Shown piece by piece: positions 28,891-37,654 of a DNA stretch of 64,000 nucleotides. A model generated the notes under the pieces. That model did no database searches, was not told the DNA's origin, and saw only the letters and a list, made by a program, of their open reading frames with translations. The stretch is from an uncultured Paracoccaceae bacterium (GTDB lineage Bacteria > Pseudomonadota > Alphaproteobacteria > Rhodobacterales > Rhodobacteraceae), in assembly GCA_947492825.1 (NCBI GenBank), contig CANLNT010000001.1:1178001-1242000 (forward strand). The letters run 5' to 3'. The translations under genes were made by a program, and so were the position numbers. Numbering within the stretch: position 1 is the first letter of the stretch; every line of letters begins with the position of its first letter.

Positions 28891-30399
28891 TTAGCTGTTG
28901 CCGCGTCCGGTGAACATCGCGGCATCCGCCGCGGCCTTGCGGATGGCATTCGATTTGTGCACCGTTTCCTGATACTCCGCCTCGGGGTCGCTGTCATAGA
29001 CAACGCCGCCGCCTGCCTGAATATAAAGCTTTTGATCCTGTACCACGGCAGTCCGCAGCGCGATGCACATGTCCATATCCCCGTTGGCCGAAAAATAGCC
29101 GCAGCCGCCGCCATAGACGCCGCGCTTTTCGGGCTCCAGCTCGTCAATGATCTCCATCGCGCGCACCTTGGGCGCGCCGGAAACGGTGCCTGCTGGCATG
29201 CCTGCGAAAAACGCAGATAGCGCGTCCTGATCGTCGGCCAACTCGCCCACCACGTTGGACACGATGTGCATCACATGACTGTAGCGCTCGATGATGAATT
29301 TTTCGGTCGGTCGCATGGTCCCGACCTTGGTCACCTTGGCCGTGTCATTGCGCCCCAGATCCAGCAGCATCAAATGCTCGGCCAGTTCCTTCTTGTCCGC
29401 CAGAAGGTCTGCCTCGTTGGCCGCATCCTCTGCCGGGGTGGCACCGCGCGGGCGTGTGCCGGCAATGGGGCGGATCGTCACTTCTTTGTCGAACACCCGC
29501 ACAAGGATTTCCGGGCTGGCCCCGATCACCTGAAAGCCGCCAAAGTTGAAATAGAACATAAAGGGCGACGGGTTCGTGCGCCGCAAGCTGCGGTAAAGCG
29601 CAAAAGGCGGTTCGCGAAAATCTTGCGTCCAGCGCTGGCTGGGGACCACCTGAAAGATGTCGCCAGCCTTGATGTAATCCTTGGCCGTCTCGACCGCATC
29701 CAGATAGCCCTGATGGGTAAAGTTCGATTGTGGCGGGGCTACCGGCGCGGGGTCGGCCAGCGTGCGCGGCTCTGCCAGCGCACGGGTCAAGGCGCGTTCG
29801 GCGTCCATCACCCGCTCTGCGGCTTGCGCATAAGCGGCCTTGGCCGACAGATCGCCACCTGCCCAGGCCGGGGCCACAAGGATCACATCACCCTTGACCC
29901 CATCCAGAACCGCCACAACCGAGGGCCTCAGCATCATCGCATCAGGCAGGCCCAAAGGGTCGGGGTTCACATCCGGCAAATGCTCGACCAGCCGGATCAT
30001 GTCATAGCCCAGATAGCCATATAACCCGGCTGCCGCTCCGGGCAGATCAGCGGGCAGATCAATCCGGCTTTCGGCGATCAGCGCGCGCAGGGCGGCCAGT
30101 GGCGGCTCTGTGCTTTCGACCCAGGCATCCGCATCATAGCGGGCGTTGCGGTTCGTGCGGCTGGTGGTGCCGCGACACTCCCAGATCAGATCGGGGTTCA
30201 TGCCGATGATCGAATAGCGCCCGCGCACCTCGCCACCGGTCACGGATTCCAGCATGAAGGTGTTCAGCCCGGCATCACCCAGCTTCAGCATCAGGGACAC
30301 CGGCGTGTCCAGATCAGCGGCCACGCGGGTATAGACCACCTGATTGTGGCCCGCGTCATAACCCCGCGCAAAGGCGGTCATATCAGGTAGCAGTGACAT
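28891..30399 (-). CDS. trpE: Anthranilate synthase component I
   Basis: The 502-residue chorismate-utilising enzyme makes anthranilate with TrpG. An N-terminal regulatory domain includes the feedback-related LLES-like motif (here MLESVTGG near 49). The catalytic domain has PSQRWTQDF near 250, IAGTRPRGATPAED near 307 and GTVSGAPKVRAMEII near 395. The ATG directly abuts the stop of the upstream foldase gene, so the two are co-transcribed. trpG is displaced by the plus-strand deacetylase gene. No leader peptide with tandem Trp codons is visible. Confidence 0.97.
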   Translation of the reverse strand: MSLLPDMTAFARGYDAGHNQVVYTRVAADLDTPVSLMLKLGDAGLNTFMLESVTGGEVRGRYSIIGMNPDLIWECRGTTSRTNRNARYDADAWVESTEPPLAALRALIAESRIDLPADLPGAAAGLYGYLGYDMIRLVEHLPDVNPDPLGLPDAMMLRPSVVAVLDGVKGDVILVAPAWAGGDLSAKAAYAQAAERVMDAERALTRALAEPRTLADPAPVAPPQSNFTHQGYLDAVETAKDYIKAGDIFQVVPSQRWTQDFREPPFALYRSLRRTNPSPFMFYFNFGGFQVIGASPEILVRVFDKEVTIRPIAGTRPRGATPAEDAANEADLLADKKELAEHLMLLDLGRNDTAKVTKVGTMRPTEKFIIERYSHVMHIVSNVVGELADDQDALSAFFAGMPAGTVSGAPKVRAMEIIDELEPEKRGVYGGGCGYFSANGDMDMCIALRTAVVQDQKLYIQAGGGVVYDSDPEAEYQETVHKSNAIRKAAADAAMFTGRGNS

Positions 30400-32247
30400 C
30401 TATTGCAGCTGTGCGTTGACCGCATCCAGTGCCGACTGGTTGATTGAAACATCAGTGCGGGTCTGCACAGCAGCGTTATAGGCCTCAAAGATATCTTGCG
30501 CGATACCTTGGGCGGCCTGCGCACCGGCCTGTTCCAACTGGGCTGCGACTTGCGGATCGGCCGGATCAGGCGGTGCAGACGCGTCCAGCCGCACGATCAG
30601 CGCACCGGCTGCCGCACCATTGTCGATCACCTCGACATCGCCCACTTCCATCTCGGCCAGCACCTCTCCAAAGCCCGGCGGTGTGCCTTCGACAAAGGTC
30701 GTGCGGGTGACCTTCTCTGCGGTTGTCGGCGTCAGGCCAAGGGTCTCGAACCCGGTCAGCGGACTGATCTGGTCGGCAAGGTTTTGTGCTTCAGCCAGAA
30801 CCGCGTCATGGGTCGATTGCACCTGCCAAGCAGCATCTACGTCCTGCCGCACCTCGGCAAAGGGGCGCACAGCAGGCGGTGTGATCCCGTCCAACCGCAG
30901 CGCAAAGACGCCACCATCGGCCAGCGGGATCAGTTCCGGGAACGCGCCTTTTTCGGCGGTGGCGGCCGCGTTGCGAAATGCCTCATAGGCCGCGATCCCG
31001 TCTTGTGTGTCAGCGGTCCAACTGATGCTGCCAATGGTCAAGATCGTGCGCTCGGCCAGATCCTCCAGCGTTGCACCGCCCGCCATCAGGTCGTTGATGC
31101 CTTCGGATGCGGCGTCAATCTGGCGGATCGCGCGTTGTGCCGAAAGCTCTGCGTTCAGATCGGGCCGCGCTTCTTCAAAGCTGATGTTTTCGGCGGCGAG
31201 AACCGCGTTCATGCGGAACAATGCCGGGCCAAGCGAGGTGTTGAACGGCCCTACAACGTCACCTGCGTCTGCGGCAAAAACCGCATCGCCAGCCGCACCC
31301 AGATCACCTTGTGCCACATCGCCCATATCCACGTCCGACAGGTCAAGCCCGCGGTCTGCGACCAGCGTGTCAAAATCGGTCTCGCCCGCGTCGAGGGCTG
31401 ATTTGGCGTCATTTGCAGGTGTCTCTCCGGCAAAAACCAGCCGTTCGACCAGCCGCCGCTCGGGCCGGATGAAATCGGCCTGACGCTCTTCATAGAGCGC
31501 CCGGATCTCAGATTCGTCCACGGTGATGTCATCCTGCACCATTTCTGGCGTAATCCAGGCATAGCTGATCGCGCGCTGCTCTGGTGCGGTGAAAAGGTCG
31601 GGGTTGGCATCGTAGAAGGCCTGTAGGTCAGCCTCTGTTGCCCCCGGCAGGGGCGCGGTCAGCATGCTGGCCGTGACCGGTGCAAAACTGATGTCGCGGG
31701 TCTCTGATGCGAATTGCACAACCGCCTCGGCAAATGCGTCGGGCGTGGGCACACCGCCCACCACAGCGCCCTGCAACAGCGTGCGGGCGACCTCGTCGCG
31801 GATCGACGCCTCAAAATCTGCCTCTGACAGGCCAGAGCGTTCCAGCGTCAGGCGATAGGCTTCGCGGTCAAATTCGCCCGACAGGTCGCGGAAGGCCGGC
31901 ACGCGCAGCACCTCTTCGCGGACCCGTTCGTCGCCCACCGAAATGCCCAATTGCGCGGCTTCATTGTCCAGCGTCCGCTCCGCGATCAACTGTTGCAACA
32001 CAGCGCGATCAAGGCCCAGTTCGCGCGCCTCTTGAAAGGTCACGCGACGGCCAGCCTGTGCCTCGAACGCGCGCAATTGCTGGTTCAAGCCGTTCTGATA
32101 GGCGGCAATGGCGACATCCTTTTCGCCCACGGTGCCAAGGCTGCGGATATTGCCACCCAGACCGCCCGTGCCAAAGCCCAACAGGCCGACAAAGAGCAGG
32201 ATCATGATGATCCAGACAAAGGGGTTTCTGCCTTTTTTCGCAGCCAT
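30400..32247 (-). CDS. Membrane-anchored peptidyl-prolyl isomerase (PpiD/SurA-N type)
   Basis: The protein is 615 residues from the ATG at 32247, preceded by AAAGGAAC; the longer in-frame reading to 32316 is unlikely. A cytoplasmic basic start is followed by one membrane anchor (FVWIIMILLFVGLLGFG, about 10-26). A SurA_N-like chaperone domain (about 40-160) leads into a parvulin-type region (about 230-370) and a long C-terminal region. It would help fold exported and outer-membrane proteins at the periplasmic face. It is immediately upstream of trpE with no gap, an arrangement common in Rhodobacteraceae. Confidence 0.9.
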   Translation of the reverse strand: MAAKKGRNPFVWIIMILLFVGLLGFGTGGLGGNIRSLGTVGEKDVAIAAYQNGLNQQLRAFEAQAGRRVTFQEARELGLDRAVLQQLIAERTLDNEAAQLGISVGDERVREEVLRVPAFRDLSGEFDREAYRLTLERSGLSEADFEASIRDEVARTLLQGAVVGGVPTPDAFAEAVVQFASETRDISFAPVTASMLTAPLPGATEADLQAFYDANPDLFTAPEQRAISYAWITPEMVQDDITVDESEIRALYEERQADFIRPERRLVERLVFAGETPANDAKSALDAGETDFDTLVADRGLDLSDVDMGDVAQGDLGAAGDAVFAADAGDVVGPFNTSLGPALFRMNAVLAAENISFEEARPDLNAELSAQRAIRQIDAASEGINDLMAGGATLEDLAERTILTIGSISWTADTQDGIAAYEAFRNAAATAEKGAFPELIPLADGGVFALRLDGITPPAVRPFAEVRQDVDAAWQVQSTHDAVLAEAQNLADQISPLTGFETLGLTPTTAEKVTRTTFVEGTPPGFGEVLAEMEVGDVEVIDNGAAAGALIVRLDASAPPDPADPQVAAQLEQAGAQAAQGIAQDIFEAYNAAVQTRTDVSINQSALDAVNAQLQ

Positions 32248-32319
32248 AGGTCGTTCCTTTTCCACGCAGATCGGCGGGTTTCGCAGATGTGTATGGAAGG
32301 GGCCGGAAAGGTGCAAGCC

Positions 32320-33492
32320 TTAGGGCTGAAATGCCGCCAGCCGGTCGAACAATTCCGCGATACCGGCACGGTCGATATTGGCAAATGCAATCCGCAATTC
32401 GGTCTTGCCCGATGGATCGTCTGCCGGGCGGAACATTGTGCCGGGCAGGGTCAGGACAGAGGCATCCTGCACCAGCCGCGGTGCCAGTTGATCGGACGGC
32501 AGATCAAACGGATGGCGCACATAGGCGAAATAAGCGCCCACTCCCATCAGCTCCCAGCCTTTGGCCGCCAACACCGGGAAATGGTCCGAAATGGCCGCCC
32601 GACGGTCAAGGATTTCCAATCGCTCGCCAGCCAGCCAGTCACCCAGATGCCGCATCCCCCACAGGGCCGCGCGCTGGCCCAATTGGTTGGGGCAGATCGT
32701 CACCGTGTCGAGGAACTTTTCCACCTCTGCCAGCAAAGCCGGTGACGCCGTGATCGCACCGACCCGATGGCCGGTCAGCCGGTAGGCTTTGGAAAACGAA
32801 TAAAGCTGGATCAGCACGTCATCCCAATTTGGGTCCTGAAACAGGTGGTGTGGCGCGCCGCTGCGGCTGTCAAAGTCGCGGTATGTCTCATCCACGATCA
32901 GCTTCAGCCCACGCGCGCGGCAAAGATCGCGGAACGCGGTCAGAGTCTCGGCAGGATATTCCACACCGCCGGGATTGTTGGGGGTGACAAGCGCGATGGC
33001 ACGGGTGCGATCAGTGATCAGATCAGCGGCATCGGTGACACGTGGGATCAGGCCGGGGCCGGCGGGCAAGGGGGTTACGTCAACGCCGGCCATATCCAGC
33101 CACATCGCGTGGTTGAAGTAATAAGGCGTGGGCAGAATGACGCTGTCGCCTTCACCACATAAGGCTGAAATGGCCGCCGCAAAGGCCTGATTGCAGCCAG
33201 AGGTGATGGCCACATGCGCAGGCGTGATCTCACCTGCATATGCAGCGCTGAATTGCTGCGCCACCTCGGCCCGCAAGTCTGGCAGGCCAAGCACCGGACC
33301 ATAAAGATGTGCGCTTGGATCGTTCAGCACGATCTCTGACATGGCGGCCAACAGGGGCGGCGGCGGCGGATCGACCGGGGCGGCCTGGCTGACGTTCAGC
33401 AAGGGCCTGTCAGCCGGATGCGTGACCCCGTCCAGCCAGCGCCGTGCCTCCATCACCGGAGGCGGAAAGGTGGCGGCGGTGCGTGCGGTCAT
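32320..33492 (-). CDS. Class I/II aminotransferase (PLP-dependent)
   Basis: The protein is 390 residues from the ATG at 33492. Fold-type I features are SGCNQAFAAAISAL near 100, TPNNPGGVEYP near 171 and the PLP lysine in YSFSKAYRLTGHRVG near 233. An Arg near the C-terminus (ELRIAFANI) binds the substrate carboxylate. The substrate cannot be assigned; aspartate, tyrosine or alanine would fit. It is 73 bp upstream of the foldase gene on the same strand. A dispersed repeat lies between it and gpt. Confidence 0.88.
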   Translation of the reverse strand: MTARTAATFPPPVMEARRWLDGVTHPADRPLLNVSQAAPVDPPPPPLLAAMSEIVLNDPSAHLYGPVLGLPDLRAEVAQQFSAAYAGEITPAHVAITSGCNQAFAAAISALCGEGDSVILPTPYYFNHAMWLDMAGVDVTPLPAGPGLIPRVTDAADLITDRTRAIALVTPNNPGGVEYPAETLTAFRDLCRARGLKLIVDETYRDFDSRSGAPHHLFQDPNWDDVLIQLYSFSKAYRLTGHRVGAITASPALLAEVEKFLDTVTICPNQLGQRAALWGMRHLGDWLAGERLEILDRRAAISDHFPVLAAKGWELMGVGAYFAYVRHPFDLPSDQLAPRLVQDASVLTLPGTMFRPADDPSGKTELRIAFANIDRAGIAELFDRLAAFQP

Positions 33493-33499
33493 GCGATGT

Positions 33500-33655
33500 C
33501 TTTCCAAAATGTGCGGCTGCGCCGCGCGCGATTCTATTTTTTTGATGAGGGACGCTGTCCCTCAAACTCCCTGGGATATTTTTGGCCAGAAGAAGCAAAG
33601 TGGGGCGTCCATCTTCTTCTGGCTCAAATCATCCCCGCCGGAGGCTCCTGTCCTG
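33500..33655. repeat. Dispersed intergenic repeat, copy A
   Basis: A block starting TGCGGCTGCGCCGCGCGCGAT is followed by the hairpin GAGGGAC-GCT-GTCCCTC (33547-33563) and the core GGATATTTTTGGCCAGAAG. It belongs to the family also found at about 42.5, 43.6, 56.4-56.7 and 63.5-63.7 kb. It sits between the aminotransferase start and the gpt stop. Confidence 0.75.
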
Positions 33656-34174
33656 TCAGTCTTTGCCACGATAGGGTTCGACGTACTGCAGGGCCATGTC
33701 CCATGGAAAGAAAATCCAGGTGTCCTGACTGACGCCGGTAATGAAGGTATCGACCTGCGGTTCGCCCTCTGGCTTGGCGTAGACGGTGGCGAAATGCGCC
33801 TTGGGGTAAAGCTGGCGGACAAGTTCCAGCGTTTTGCCGCTGTCCACCAGATCGTCAACGATCAGGATGCCGGTGCCGTCGCCCATGATGTCGGTGTCGG
33901 GTGACTTCAGCACCTTTGCTTCACGTCGCTGGTCGGCTTTGCCGCCGCCTGAATGATAGGACATGACCGAAATCGTATCGACGGTGCGGATGTCCAACTC
34001 TCGTGCCACGATCATGGCTGGCGCCATGCCGCCACGGGTGATCGCGACCACCGCCCGCCACGCGCCGTCATCGGGGCCCTTGCCGTCCAGCCGCCACGCC
34101 AGCGCGCGGCTGTCACGGTGAATCTGGTCCCAAGAGATGTGAAAGCCTTTTTCGTGAGGCAGGCGGTCTGTCAT
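33656..34174 (-). CDS. gpt: Xanthine-guanine phosphoribosyltransferase
   Basis: The 172-residue purine salvage enzyme transfers phosphoribose from PRPP to xanthine or guanine. The PRPP-binding loop [13 protein letters not shown] is near 102-114. The N-terminal [14 protein letters not shown] and WIFFPWDMA near the C-terminus are typical of the proteobacterial Gpt group. It stands between the repeat and the LysE-family gene, both on the minus strand side. Confidence 0.93.
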   Translation of the reverse strand: MTDRLPHEKGFHISWDQIHRDSRALAWRLDGKGPDDGAWRAVVAITRGGMAPAMIVARELDIRTVDTISVMSYHSGGGKADQRREAKVLKSPDTDIMGDGTGILIVDDLVDSGKTLELVRQLYPKAHFATVYAKPEGEPQVDTFITGVSQDTWIFFPWDMALQYVEPYRGKD

Positions 34175-34185
34175 GGTGTGGCCTT

Positions 34186-34800
34186 TCAGGTGGTGGCGAT
34201 TTTGAGCCCGAAGAGGGCGATAAGCGTGCCAAAACTGCGATCAATCCAGGTCTTGGCGCGGACATATGCCGCGCGCGCCTGCGGCAGTGAAAAGGCGCGG
34301 GCGACAGTCAGATACCATAGGGTTTCATTGACAAAGACAGCCGCGATGATGGCCGCCTTCCATGCCAGCGACGCCTCGGCCGGCACAAGCCCGACAAAGA
34401 CCGCGCCAAAGAAGATCGCAGGTTTCGGGTTGGTGGCGAAAGTCAGAAAGCCAAAGCGCACAGCGCCCCAGGCAGAGCGGGGGGCAGCAGCGCTGTCGGG
34501 CTCCGCCAATGGTGCATTGGCGTGGCGCCACATCATGACTGCAATGAAAATCAAGAAGGCTGCACCGACCAGTTTCATCGCCGCAAAAAGTGCGGGAACC
34601 AGTTCAAACAGCAGCGCAATCCCCGCCATTGCGGCTGTGGCCCACAAGATGGCCCCAAGGCCAAACCCAAGGGCAAGTGCTGCTGCAACCCGAAACCCTT
34701 CGGCTGCGGCCACGCGCAGGGCCACCACAAACGACGGACCGGGGCTGATCGCCGCGGCCAGGTGGATCAGCACCACTGACAGAAATGCGGCCAGCGTCAT
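34186..34800 (-). CDS. LysE family amino-acid exporter
   Basis: The 204-residue polytopic inner-membrane protein has about six predicted spans. The N-terminal signature [21 protein letters not shown] near 15-34 identifies the LysE/RhtB family, which exports amino acids or homoserine lactones. The substrate is unknown. It lies 11 bp upstream of gpt on the same strand, so the two probably share a transcript. Confidence 0.9.
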   Translation of the reverse strand: MTLAAFLSVVLIHLAAAISPGPSFVVALRVAAAEGFRVAAALALGFGLGAILWATAAMAGIALLFELVPALFAAMKLVGAAFLIFIAVMMWRHANAPLAEPDSAAAPRSAWGAVRFGFLTFATNPKPAIFFGAVFVGLVPAEASLAWKAAIIAAVFVNETLWYLTVARAFSLPQARAAYVRAKTWIDRSFGTLIALFGLKIATT

Positions 34801-34840
34801 GACGCCGCCTCGCGCGCTGTTCCAGAGGCCGCCGCCACGC

Positions 34841-35647
34841 TCATTCCTTGGTGATATCGGGCGCGTCGACCGCCTTCATCCCGACCACGTGGTAGCCCGC
34901 ATCCACATGCAGCACTTCGCCAGTTGTGCCAGAGCCGAGATCGGACAGCAGATAAACTGCGGATTTGCCTACGTCCTCGATCGTCACCGTGCGCCGCAGC
35001 GGTGAGTTGTATTCGTTCCACTTCAGGATATAGCGGAAATCGCCAATCCCCGATGCGGCCAGCGTCTTGATCGGCCCTGCCGAGATGGCGTTCACGCGGA
35101 TGCCATCCTTGCCCAGATCTTCGGCCAGATAGCGCACTGACGCCTCCAAAGCGGCCTTGCACAACCCCATGACATTATAGTGCGGCATCACCCGTTCCGC
35201 GCCATAGTAGCTGAGCGTCAGGCAGGACCCGCCTTCGTTCATCATCTTTTCGGCGCGGTTCACCACGGCGGTAAACGAATAGACCGAGATATCCATCGAG
35301 GTCAGAAAATTCTCGCGGCTGGTGTCAACGTAACGGCCGCGTAATTCTGATTTGTCAGAAAAACCAATGGCATGCACGACGAAGTCAAGCTTGCCCCACT
35401 TTTCTTCGAGGGCCGCGAACATGGCGTCCACGCTGTCCATATCGGAGACATCGCAGGGCAGCACAATGTCTGACCCTACGCTGTCCGCCAAGGGCCCCAC
35501 GCGCTTTTTCAGCGCCTCGCCCTGATATGAAAACGCAAGCTCTGCTCCTGCGTCGGCACAGGCTTTGGCGATGCCCCATGCGATGGATTTGTCGTTGGCC
35601 AGACCCATGATCAGGCCTCTTTTGCCAGTCATCAGTTGTGCGGACAT
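34841..35647 (-). CDS. fabI: Enoyl-[acyl-carrier-protein] reductase (NADH)
   Basis: The 268-residue short-chain dehydrogenase performs the last reduction in the fatty acid elongation cycle. The nucleotide motif GLIMGLANDKSIAWGIAKA is at 11-29. The catalytic Tyr157 and Lys164 lie in PHYNVMGLCKAALE, the atypical Y-X6-K spacing of FabI. AISAGPIKTLAASGI follows. A good AGGAGA ribosome site precedes the ATG. FabI is the triclosan/isoniazid-type target. It is divergent from pdxH over a 213-bp gap. Confidence 0.97.
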   Translation of the reverse strand: MSAQLMTGKRGLIMGLANDKSIAWGIAKACADAGAELAFSYQGEALKKRVGPLADSVGSDIVLPCDVSDMDSVDAMFAALEEKWGKLDFVVHAIGFSDKSELRGRYVDTSRENFLTSMDISVYSFTAVVNRAEKMMNEGGSCLTLSYYGAERVMPHYNVMGLCKAALEASVRYLAEDLGKDGIRVNAISAGPIKTLAASGIGDFRYILKWNEYNSPLRRTVTIEDVGKSAVYLLSDLGSGTTGEVLHVDAGYHVVGMKAVDAPDITKE

Positions 35648-35860
35648 TGCAATTCTCCTGCTCCGGTTTGCCGGTCGCGTTCGGTTTAGGGCATGTCTGA
35701 AAGAGCGGCAAGCGGTCGTGTCAAATCCGCGACGTATGCGTTATCAGCCATTTTTCGCCCATGCCTGTGCCGCAATGCAGCAATCACATCAGTCGGGTTG
35801 CGGCAATTCCTGCGCTGATTTAAGTGTAAGCCCCTAAGGGATTGGGACGCTAACACCAGG

Positions 35861-36466
35861 ATGGACGGACGGGACGGTATTTTTGCAGGGGATGACCCCC
35901 TTGCAATCGCACAGCGCTGGCTGGGCGAAGCGGTCGACGTGGAACCGGCTGATCCGAACGCGATTGCGCTTGCGACAGTCGACGCTGATGGGTTGCCCAA
36001 CGTGCGCATGGTGCTGTTGAAAGACATCGAACCTGACGCATTTGTCTTTTATACGAATTATGAAAGCCAAAAGGCACGTGAATTAGATGGCGCGGGCAAG
36101 TGCGCTTTTGTGCTACACTGGAAATCAATCGCGCGGCAGATCCGGGTGCGTGGCCTTGTCAGCAAGGAAGACGGGGCGCAGGCGGATGCGTATTACGCCT
36201 CGCGGTCGTTAAAAAGCAGACTGGGGGCCTGGGCCTCGCGTCAGTCGCAACCGCTTGCCAGCCGCGCCGCCTTGATGGCGGATGTGGCAAAGATGACGGC
36301 CAAGCACGGCACAGACCCGGCGCGGCCGCCCTATTGGGGCGGGTACAGGATCACCCCCTTGGAAATAGAGTTCTGGGCCGATGGTGCCTTTCGCCTGCAT
36401 GACAGGTTTCGATGGACACGAGATGGCGCAGCGAAGAAATGGGTTGTTAATCGGCTCTCACCCTGA
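35861..36466 (+). CDS. pdxH: Pyridoxamine 5'-phosphate oxidase
   Basis: The 201-residue FMN-dependent enzyme oxidises PNP/PMP to pyridoxal phosphate. Motifs are [11 protein letters not shown] near 47, [16 protein letters not shown] near 65, [10 protein letters not shown] near 126 and the C-terminal DRFRWTRD, with RLSP at the very end. The start [13 protein letters not shown] is typical, but its ribosome site is weak: AGG lies directly at the ATG. The 5' end may therefore be short or leaderless. Confidence 0.95.
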   Translation: MDGRDGIFAGDDPLAIAQRWLGEAVDVEPADPNAIALATVDADGLPNVRMVLLKDIEPDAFVFYTNYESQKARELDGAGKCAFVLHWKSIARQIRVRGLVSKEDGAQADAYYASRSLKSRLGAWASRQSQPLASRAALMADVAKMTAKHGTDPARPPYWGGYRITPLEIEFWADGAFRLHDRFRWTRDGAAKKWVVNRLSP

Positions 36467-36574
36467 TCTGCATTAGGGGGAATGTGCAGGGCGGCACAGT
36501 TTGTGTTGTGTGTCATGAGTGAGCTGTCAGAATGAAGTTAACGGAAAGCCGGCCAAATCCGGCAATGGACGACG

Positions 36575-37102
36575 ATGCAAGAAAGCGACGCGCAAGAGGG
36601 CAAGACAGTCACCGGACGAATCAAATGGTTCGATCCGGTCAAAGGGTTTGGCTTTGTGACAACCGAACCGACGGGACCGGACGTGCTGTTGCACGCCAAC
36701 GTGCTGCGCAACTTTGGTCAGGGATCCGTGGCAGACGGGTCTGAGGTGGAAATCGTGGTGCAAAAGACGCCGCGCGGCCTTCAGGCCTCTGAGGTGCTGG
36801 GGATCACACCGCCGCCGCCCGATGAAAACGTGCATTTGGCCGACATGGCCGCCGTGTCCCCGGAAGAAATCGCAAGCTACACTGTGCAGCCCGCACGGGT
36901 GAAATGGTTTGATAAGGGCAAGGGCTTTGGCTTTGCCAATGTGTTCGGCGACAGCCGCGACGTCTTTGTCCATATCGAAGTGGTGCGCCGCTCTGGTCTG
37001 GCGGACCTTGCCACCGGCGAGGCGGTGGGCCTGCGCGTGATGGAAGGCAACCGGGGCCTGATGGCGATTGAGGTTAGCGGCTGGGAAGCCTCTGACGCAT
37101 GA
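36575..37102 (+). CDS. Protein with two cold-shock domains
   Basis: The 175-residue protein has two OB-fold cold-shock domains. The first (about 10-75) has GRIKWFDPVKGFGFVTTE, whose RNP1-like KGFGF is intact and whose RNP2 position reads VLLHAN. The second (about 105-170) has ARVKWFDKGKGFGFANV and DVFVHIE. A linker with PPPP joins them. It probably binds single-stranded RNA or DNA as a chaperone. Its stop overlaps the DUF192 start by 4 bp, so the two are translationally coupled. Confidence 0.93.
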   Translation: MQESDAQEGKTVTGRIKWFDPVKGFGFVTTEPTGPDVLLHANVLRNFGQGSVADGSEVEIVVQKTPRGLQASEVLGITPPPPDENVHLADMAAVSPEEIASYTVQPARVKWFDKGKGFGFANVFGDSRDVFVHIEVVRRSGLADLATGEAVGLRVMEGNRGLMAIEVSGWEASDA

Positions 37103-37554
37103 TGCGTCTGGCTTTGGCGTTTTGCCTGACCGGGCAGGTGGCGTCTGCCGCCTGCAGCGACGACAAGGTCTCGGTCAAAGGCGATTTTGGTCTGGCGCAT
37201 TTCAGTGTTGATCTGGCCGATGACCCCCAGGAACGGGCCCAAGGGCTGATGTTTGTCGAAGAGATGGGCACGCTGGAAGGCATGCTCTTTATCTACGAGG
37301 CGCCGCGCAACGCGACATTCTGGATGCGCAACACGCTGATTCCCCTCGACATGCTGTTTACGGATGACACCGGGGTTATCACCCACATCCACGAAAACGC
37401 GGTGCCGCTGGATGAAACCACCATTGATGGTGGGGACGATGTGCTTGCCGTGCTTGAGATTAACGGCGGTTTGAGCACCCGTTTGGGCATCAAGGTGGGG
37501 GATGTGTTGCAACATCCTGCATTTGGCGCGAATGCGGTCTTGCCCTGCGAATAA
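37099..37554 (+). CDS. Exported DUF192 protein
   Basis: The 151-residue protein has a short signal peptide (MMRLALAFCLTGQVASA) and a DUF192 domain (about 30-145) with ERAQGLMFVEEMG, ATFWMRNTLIPLDMLF and HENAVPLDET. Its periplasmic role is unknown. It follows the tandem cold-shock gene with an ATGA overlap; this pairing is common in Rhodobacteraceae. The tRNA-Pro promoter candidate lies at its 3' end. Confidence 0.9.
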   Translation: MMRLALAFCLTGQVASAACSDDKVSVKGDFGLAHFSVDLADDPQERAQGLMFVEEMGTLEGMLFIYEAPRNATFWMRNTLIPLDMLFTDDTGVITHIHENAVPLDETTIDGGDDVLAVLEINGGLSTRLGIKVGDVLQHPAFGANAVLPCE

Positions 37555-37567
37555 TTGCGGTTTAGAG
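37539..37567 (+). promoter_or_regulatory. Candidate promoter of tRNA-Pro
   Basis: CTTGCC (37539-37544), a 17-bp spacer and TTAGAG (37562-37567) fit the alphaproteobacterial CTTGAC-N17-CTATAT pattern loosely. Transcription would start a few bases before the tRNA at 37578. The -35 lies inside the end of the DUF192 gene. Confidence 0.4.
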
Positions 37568-37577
37568 AACCCGCAGT

Positions 37578-37654
37578 CGGGGCGTAGCGCAGCCTGGTAG
37601 CGCATCTGTTTTGGGAACAGAGGGTCGGGAGTTCGAATCTCTCCGCCCCGACCA
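37578..37654 (+). tRNA. tRNA-Pro (anticodon UGG)
   Basis: The 77-nt tRNA includes the encoded CCA. The acceptor stem CGGGGCG pairs with CGCCCCG and the discriminator is A. The D-arm carries AGCGCAGCCTGGTAGCGC. The anticodon stem TCTGT/ACAGA has loop TTTGGGA (anticodon TGG). The T-arm is GGGAGTTCGAATCTCTC. All arms pair. Confidence 0.97.

Noticed and set aside
30400-30460. Tryptophan attenuator before trpE
   Set aside because: trpE directly abuts the upstream foldase gene; no leader ORF with tandem Trp codons or alternative hairpins.
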